Shown in pieces: positions 57,292 through 64,000 of a stretch of DNA of 64,000 bases. Source of the DNA: Holothuria scabra. Its lineage: Eukaryota; Echinodermata; Holothuroidea; Aspidochirotida; Holothuriidae. The DNA is taken from the NCBI GenBank assembly GCA_037179385.1, contig CM074185.1, positions 52,517,000 to 52,580,999 of the forward strand, written 5' to 3'. A program made the translations under genes and the position numbers. The first letter of the stretch is position 1. Every line of letters begins with the position of its first letter. The notes beneath the pieces were generated by a model. The model ran no database searches. It saw only the letters and a list, made by a program, of their open reading frames with translations, and was not told where the DNA came from.

Positions 57292-58759
57292 ATACTTACC
57301 CCTCTGTGCTTTAGTTGTGTATGTATTTTTTGTCGATTTATATTTAACGAGTTAAACTACTCAAATTTGCATAGATGAAGGATGTTTTATGTTTCTTTCA
57401 GGTTGGCCTAACGTTAGTATTGACGAAGCCTAGCCTAGCCAATGTAATACCCAAGGTATTATGGTAATTAGTATTAACGTTAGTGTTACTACAGTACTGA
57501 CTATAACTTGGTATAGTTGCACAGGTTTACTGTACTAGGCCCAAGAGTAACTGTAGAACACCCCGCCAAGGGAACCCCCACCCCCAAAATACATGGCCAC
57601 ATCGTGAATTACAGTTTAAAATTATTTTGAGAATGACCTGTTATTGTCCTCCCAGATTACTAAGTTAGCCTAGTAGTAGGCTACAACCATAGCCAAGTTA
57701 TTATACCTTTCCCTAGTTGGGAAACTCCTTATGGGTTACAGTAAGTTTCCGCCCTCGCTACTTTCAGCCCCTCAAAAATGGTGTTTTCCTCTCCTTTTAA
57801 TTTTAGCAGAAAACATCTTTTTGGGAAGTGGGAAGTAATGGAATGGAAGGTGATATCAATGATACTTTTGTCAAATGTAGATTCCATCAACTTTTCCTTA
57901 AAGCTTCAAACTTCATCCATGTCTTTTACTATTCAATGCGACACCCCTAACTGCCATGTTGACGTCTTTCCAAGCAACATTCTCACTGTAGACTTTAGTA
58001 TAGTTAGGTCTAGGCCTATATGTACAAGTTACATACAGGTATATGGTATTCAGTGCTGTGAACAACTGTTCACACATTCAGCATAAGTCTACCTGTAGAC
58101 AAGCGGACTACTTATACGTAGAAAAGTACAAGTCTGTGACTAGACTTGACAATAAGAAACAGTACATACAGCTACTGAGTGTATGTGAGTTTCACAAACA
58201 GTGGTACAGCAATACAGTACAATCTGCAGGAGATCCAGAATGTACAGAGTTTAGACTTTTCTGAGATCAGTTCCAAGATTTCATTTGAGGTAACTTTTTT
58301 GCCAATAAATCGCGAACGTGTTATCAAACTTGGGTTGCACGGCTGCATGTCAGTGTCTGATAGACACTTCGAGACTCGTACTTTTGCGCAGGGGATAAAT
58401 CCCCTGCACAGGGCAAACTTTCCAATCTGGGTCCTACTAAACCACGTGCTGACACACCTGGCCATGCCTTGTGTAGTAGGGTGTGCGCTGAGGTGTGCTG
58501 TGGATACTAAACTGCACATGGCACAAAATAGAGAGAGCTCTTTTCTTTTGTTTATTTTATAGAACCCTGTTAAATAGAGCTACATTATCAACAACACCTC
58601 TGATAAGATGATCACATATCAAAGAACATGTAATGTATGCAAAGGAGAACACTTTGGATGTTTATTTTGTACACTATGAAAAAAGTCTGTAATATTGTAA
58701 AATTTTTCTACAGCTAAAGAAGAAAAAAACAAAGAAATACAAGAGTAATATGTATAAAT
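57292..58759. other. non-coding, no gene recognised
   Basis: ORFs at 57.8-58.6 kb have no recognisable domain. TAGGCCTA-like words occur near 57420 and 58010. Confidence 0.45.
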
Positions 58760-59120
58760 TTCTGCCAATGGAAAGACAGCACTTTTTACTTCATTTTGCT
58801 CCATTATATCTAAAGGATCTTATATCTAATTACAAGCCTTTACGTGAACTACGTTCCAGCTCTCAATCTCTTTTAAATGTGCCGTCATCTGTTACCCATT
58901 CTTATGGTGATCGTGCTTTTTCAACAGTATCTGCGAAACTGTGGAATGACCTTCCATCTTTTGTCAAGAACTCTTCCACTGTTGGACAATTTAAAACTAA
59001 CTTGAAAACTCATTTGTTTACTTTGTCTTATTGACCGCATGTTGTATAGTTTTAGCGCTTTGAGACTTCTTGTGTAAGGCGCTATATAAGAACTGTTATA
59101 TTATTATTATTATTATTATT
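58760..59120 (+). pseudogene. CR1/L2-type non-LTR retrotransposon, 3' end with TTA tail
   Basis: The frame ending at 59034 reads HFAPLYLKDLISNYKPLREL, RSSSQSLLNVP, SYGDRAFSTVSAKLWNDLPS and FKTNLKTHLFTLSY, the conserved C-terminal block of CR1/L2-type polyproteins. After the stop, TTTAGCGCTTTGAGAC and GGCGCTATATAAGAAC form the typical 3' UTR, followed by (TTA)n at 59098-59120. Only about the last 90 residues remain, so the insertion is strongly 5'-truncated. The clean microsatellite tail suggests it is younger than the 14.3-kb copy. Confidence 0.88.
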
Positions 59121-60255
59121 TGTTTTTCATTATGTTCTGTAAATGTACTAAACAAAGCAAAGGACAATAATCGCGATATATTGCTGACATTAATTCTGAC
59201 TTAAAGTGGGCATTAATTTCATTTAATGCTGTCATGCAGACATAAGGACATTAATTCCAATAAATGATGATGATATCTAAACCTCATTTGAGTGAGTAAA
59301 GAACACTAACTACTGTATACACTGTATAGTACAGTAAAGCCTGCATAGCGCTATGCCTAGTCCATTAGCAGACATTCATGTTGTAATCATTACTGATTAG
59401 GAAGAAAAATACAATGGACCATTTTGCCTATCAGATGTTTTATTTGCATTTTTATTAATTTTTCACCTAATTTTGTCTGCACAATGTTGTTTTTCATTAG
59501 ATATTAATGTTAGAAAGAATCTCTGAGCTTAAGTGCACTAGTTCTGCATGTTTGGTACGGCAGGGCATGTCAGCAGGTGTCAGCTCGCGGAATAGTAGGA
59601 TGTTACTACTTAAAATTGTGAAAAATATTCTAAGTCCAACAAGACTCCCCCATGTGGCTACGTTGGCTCCACCGTAAAGAAAATCAATGTTATAATTGAG
59701 TTACGTTATGAAAATATTCTTAGTCCAAAAGACGACTTGATGTGGCTATGTGGGCTACATCCTCTTCACTGTGACGCTGTAGCAGGCAGCACCGTGGACT
59801 TATTTATTGGCAGGGTACTCTATAGTTGTACAGACATTTTTAGCCTTACTGAAACCTCCGAAGACTTTCTTATCTCATATCAGAAGTTCAAATTGAATCT
59901 CAATTCTCAAACAGCATCCATCAGTTCCTCAGATACAATTTTTCCCTTAATATCACTTCAAAATGATTAAAATTACTACAAAAATTTCTTTGTAAGGGTT
60001 TTACATTAATGCTGTTACAAATATACAATAATAACCTGTGCAGCTGTTAGCACCTTCCCTCTCCCATCAGTACGTAGGCTATGTGGAGTCATGTATAATG
60101 ACCTAATGAAGTAAGAAAATTCGGGGTGCAGGCATAAAAGTTAAAACTGGTGGCTGACAATATCCGATTAGGCCTATCATGCATTGTGATTGGCTGGCCT
60201 ATTCCTTTTATGCACATACTGTAGAATGACTGACCTTGTTAGTATTTAGTGTAGG
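59121..60255. other. non-coding; one local direct repeat
   Basis: GAAAATATTCTTAGTCCAA recurs with variants at about 59620 and 59709, each followed by an imperfect ATGTGGCTANGTNGGCT. No gene is recognised. Confidence 0.5.
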
Positions 60256-60261
60256 GGATAG

Positions 60262-62282
60262 CAGGGTTTTCACTAACCCGAGCTCCAGGGTCCCTGACGC
60301 GCGAGTTCGACTCGAGACGCTCGAAAAAAAATCCTGTGCGTCCCAGGGACGCACGGGATTTGCTTGCTAAACGCATGTAAAATTTTGGGAAGAAGGCTTG
60401 GAAAATTTTGCATTGAAAAGTTCACACGAACCCGCTGCTTTGAAATGTTCATTGTCGATGTTACTTCACAAAATCCATGTAGGAAAACTTGTAGGCAAAC
60501 TCTCCGACTAGACCGATTGTTCGACCGATCATCTGTTGTTAAATGGCATCGGGCCGATATTGTTCAGTTGTCGGTAAATAATTTGCGTCGGTAAATAATT
60601 TGCTTCGGTAAAATTCTGCCATTCAACCGATCATTACCATCGATTATTTGAAAACTGGAAAATTGGCTAAATTTACTTGAAACTTACATTTAGTTTCGTT
60701 AAAATTCCCGTTAATACTCAATCCTTTAACTTCCCGCCAAAACGGGATGCACTGATAATCACAAACGTATAAATTGTATCCCTGCAATGGGAATGATCGT
60801 TTGATATTTTCCGATATAACCCAGTAAAATTACCTGGAATTAGATTTAGAATTGCATTTAAGGTGCATTCCTTGCTGTCTCGCAGAAAGGGCCGCGTAAG
60901 TTGCTGTGCAAACTGTTCTGCACAAAACACATAGTAGCCTACAGACTATCTAGCTGCAGTGTTTCGCCATTTTTTTCAAAATCCCCAAGCTTTGCATACA
61001 TGTCAGAGCTGTGTACGTTTTGTACACGTACGTAGCACCTAGAACCTTGTGTAGTTCGGTGGTTACTATCTTGCATAAATTAAGCCATTCCCAGCATTCC
61101 GTCCGTAATGTTGTTCAGTGGGGCTTATGCAATGTTGTCATACGACGTTATTGCAAACGAAAACAGTGATGCACGTGGTCTCATGCAGCAAACTTCTTGG
61201 CCAATGCATGCAGTAAACTTACGTGCGTGTCCGTTTTTACCCATCATGTTTTGCTTGGTGACATCATATGCATAGGTTCCATTGCGAAATTTAAATTGGC
61301 CCCTGCATCGCGATTGGTACATTTGCGTTGATTCTAGTCAGCCAATCACAACTCGCGCCTTCGCCTATGTGATTTAGTGTGGGAAAATACTCGGCGTCGA
61401 GAAAAGTTTCCCGTTGAGTTTGTGTTACGACAGTCGCACTTGACATGCTAATAGCCGTCTAGCGAAGCCAGGCGAGCGCCATGCTAAATTCACCCAGAAA
61501 CGGCATCACAAATATCTGCCTACGTGGATTTGTCGGGGATCTGACTTAGGTGCATTTCAGTTGCATATTCTTTTAAAACAAGACGTAAGTTTTGGGCAAG
61601 AAATGCTAAAAAATACAGGGGTATCTATATCCGAAAGGAACCATAAGATATGTCAATCGGGTGCAATTCTTTTGTTGCCCAGAACTGCTAAGATTTTCAT
61701 GATTGCTCTTTCGTTAAAGCGGGAGAGTAGCTACAGTATATAACGCAACTACAACGCAGTACAGTAGAAGAATGCAAATGTTCCGACATGATTGGGGGAT
61801 GAAAACTAGACAGAGCATGATGTTGGCCTTAGAACTAAATTATGAAAGAGCATATGACACAGACTGCAAACAATTCTATTGTATTAACTGTTGATTTGTA
61901 TCTCCACTTTTGAAGCGAAAATATTACACCTACAAAAACGAATAAACGATATCCCGTTCGTGAGACGAACGGAACTGTTCCCAGTATCTTCCATCCTGAA
62001 CTGGTTATGGTAATACGATATGGTACGATACGCGTAACATGTAACTTCCCTCTTTCCAATAATGGGTAATCGGCATCGGGCCGATTGTTAAATGAAATAG
62101 TCGGTACACGACAGAAAATCTGAATGGAAAGTGTGGAGTGTCATTGATTACTGCATTTTTGTTGATGCTTCGCTTGGGACTCTTCCAAAAAATATGGGAC
62201 CTTCAGAAATTTGATGGGACTCTTGGAAAAAAAAGTTGAGGGTTCAGGGACTCTTGGGTTTGGGAGCCTAATGAGAACACTG
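60262..62282. mobile_element. TIR DNA transposon (~2.0 kb), CAGNGTTYTCAYTA ends
   Basis: The left end CAGGGTTTTCACTAACCC and the right end (reverse complement CAGTGTTCTCATTAGGC) are imperfect inverted repeats. A 6-bp direct repeat GGATAG directly abuts both ends (60256-60261, 62283-62288); hAT elements normally give 8. The interior is CpG-richer than its surroundings and holds a near-perfect palindrome at 60331-60359 and repeated GGTAAATAATTTGC (60570, 60591), but no transposase frame. Probably a non-autonomous hAT-like element. Confidence 0.65.
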
Positions 62283-62745
62283 GGATAGGCCATAGGCCCT
62301 CTATACAGTAGCTCTCAAGCTCCAAGAGGCTAGATGCAGGTCCAACCACAGCTGGAAAAAAAGGGCAATACGGGAAGCTCATTGCCGGGAAATCCTACCC
62401 ACTCGCATGAAATTTGCTCGAAGGACTTTTAAAATCAGTATCAGGCTGATCATCGCTTTTTCAGAATAAGTCAATAAAAGTTCCTTCTTATCATTTAAAC
62501 ACATTCTGCACACTCCCCAACTAGCAGAGAATGTTTAATAACTTTTATTCATTTCTACAAGCTTGAAGCAAATTTAATTGGAATATCCCAACACATCATA
62601 GGCTATATACTCCAAACTCAATGAAGTATCCAGATTTGCAGGTTGGGACTGCCAGTGCAGCAACATTGGTCTCAGTTTATTGTGTAATAAAATGTGATGT
62701 GGCATATGATTAGTTCTTGACTGAACTCCATCCAACATGGCCCAG

Positions 62746-63108
62746 TAGGGCTGTGAATGTTTAGCAAAATAACTAAACGTTTAACCTCAGAAATTTGCCA
62801 TCGTTTAGTGGTTAATTGCGATTACCTTAACACAAAAAAATAATAATTTCAGTATGTTGTGTAATGCAGAAATAATAAAAGTTGTTATCTTGCATGGTAA
62901 AATCGTATCATTCTGAGACTGTGAAGCCTGTAAGGTTCAAATATGCGCAGAATGGTCCATCTGACAAAAACCAGGGATCATAAGAGTATACAAATGGATA
63001 AAAAACTGTCAAAAACAGGTTTTGCAATTAATCCCTTGTAGCTTCGTACTAAATATTTATTCCAGATGCGATTGTTTAAGGATTAGTCACTTCACATTCA
63101 CAGCCCTA
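62746..63108. mobile_element. hAT-like MITE, TAGGGCTGTGAATGT, intact TSD
   Basis: TAGGGCTGTGAATGT (62746-62760) pairs with ACATTCACAGCCCTA at the right end (63094-63108). The 8-bp target duplication TGGCCCAG is perfect (62738-62745, 63109-63116). 363 bp, no ORF. The exact TSD suggests a fairly recent insertion. Confidence 0.92.
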
Positions 63109-63116
63109 TGGCCCAG

Positions 63117-64000
63117 TGAGAGTTTTTTTGTCTTATACCAATGTTGGGTTCTTTCAAATTTTGCGAATAAACTCTGATTTTGTTAAGCCCCACAAAACTG
63201 CTTCTCGACAACTCAAAGTGGGGTCTGTTTCTATGCATTCTCATCAATATTGTGTTACTCTGAAGCAGTTTATCTTGTAAATTTTTAAATGCATCCGTGA
63301 ATCTACCCATCTAGGAATCACCTCACAGTGCCTTAATTTTTTCTGGCTTATAATTCTGTGTCTTAGTTTTCTCATGACGCGTTCTCTCCCAAGGGCACTG
63401 AGTTTGCACTTTCCACTTGTCTTCACAAAACTGTCTAATCATGTTCACTTAGCAATGAGTAAGCATCCTTGCTGCATCAGTTTGCCACAGAACAGCCCTT
63501 TGTCTTGGTGAGAACAACATCTGATAAGAAAATGGCTGGTGTGACCAGGCGGACAGGATCAAAGTGCCATTACCTAGTACTGCGATGTTTGACTCAGTAT
63601 TGTTTACATCAAAAGACCGTCGCTTGGCAGTTTTTACAAAATCAGGCATAACACAGCATGTACAGTAGTTCAACCCGCTTACATGTGAGAGTGTTGTTCT
63701 CAAATAGCTCATTAAATGATGTAACACTCTGGATGAAGACAATTTCATTTAACCTTTTCAGCTATATTTTCACAGTTACTTCTGTTATTTTGTAATATAC
63801 AATGTTCTATTGTTTTCATTGTGGAAATTGTCAAAAGAAAGTAAACTGTTAACCAAAAAAAGTGGGTTGACCTTTTTATATCAGCCACTTAATGTAAAAC
63901 ATTCATGGACAAGTACACTATAAACACTGTCAGAGTAGAGAGAATCAGAAATGGACTGTGCAATGAAAGCATTTTTTTATCTGTCCGCACATCTTCAAAG
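63117..64000. other. non-coding, no gene recognised
   Basis: AT-rich sequence to the window end. ORFs here lack domain signatures; partial exons of a gene continuing outside the window cannot be excluded. Confidence 0.4.

Overview
The window looks like nuclear DNA of a marine invertebrate deuterostome, most likely an echinoderm (a sea cucumber or relative is my guess). The reasons are AT-rich intron-like sequence, very many short non-autonomous transposons, CR1/L2-type and Penelope-type retroelements, a tRNA-derived SINE, the frequent word TAGGCCTA, and many G/C homopolymer and CA/TA microsatellite tracts. The species call is an inference; no decisive marker gene is present. There is nothing bacterial or viral here: no operons, CRISPR, rRNA or intact tRNA.

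Only one host gene is supported. On the minus strand, two exons (23887-24140 and 22511-22662) encode a signal peptide and the first half of a mannose-6-phosphate-receptor-homology (MRH) domain. Phases and splice sites match; later exons were not found with confidence. Everything else with coding character belongs to decayed retroelements: CR1/L2-like C-termini at 14.3-14.8 kb and 58.8-59.1 kb (+), two CR1/Jockey-type reverse transcriptase copies at 35.9-38.7 kb (-), a 3' fragment of one of them at 40.2-41.2 kb, and a Penelope-like element at 44.5-46.0 kb (-) whose RT and GIY-YIG endonuclease survive apart from one frameshift.

Layout. 1-9.4 kb: non-coding, with a TTAA-type MITE, SINE copies and an 8-bp-TSD hAT-like element. 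9.57-10.96 kb and 17.99-20.55 kb: two related satellite-bearing elements made of ~145-bp monomers, then a CA microsatellite, then a 3' hairpin. 20.5-24.6 kb: the MRH exons with MITEs in the introns. 25.1-26.5 kb: a 372-bp tandem duplication with a palindrome at the joint. 26.95-35.99 kb: a nearly identical 4.5-kb tandem duplication whose right breakpoint cuts a retroelement tail. 36-46 kb: retroelement graveyard. 46.4-46.6 kb: long AT tract followed by telomere-like repeats. 47-64 kb: non-coding with SINE, nested MITEs, foldback elements and two TIR transposons (60.26-62.28 kb and 62.75-63.11 kb).

The most interesting system is the pair of satellite-bearing elements. Each monomer carries a cluster of TGACC nuclear-receptor half-sites at fixed 10-10-7 spacing, ending in a perfect DR1. 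The second array is organised as a 435-bp three-monomer higher-order repeat and the first as a ~300-bp dimer. The 3' hairpins of the two elements differ by two compensatory base-pair changes. Together these suggest a mobile element of the Helentron-associated (HINE/pearl-like) type that spreads a nuclear-receptor binding platform.
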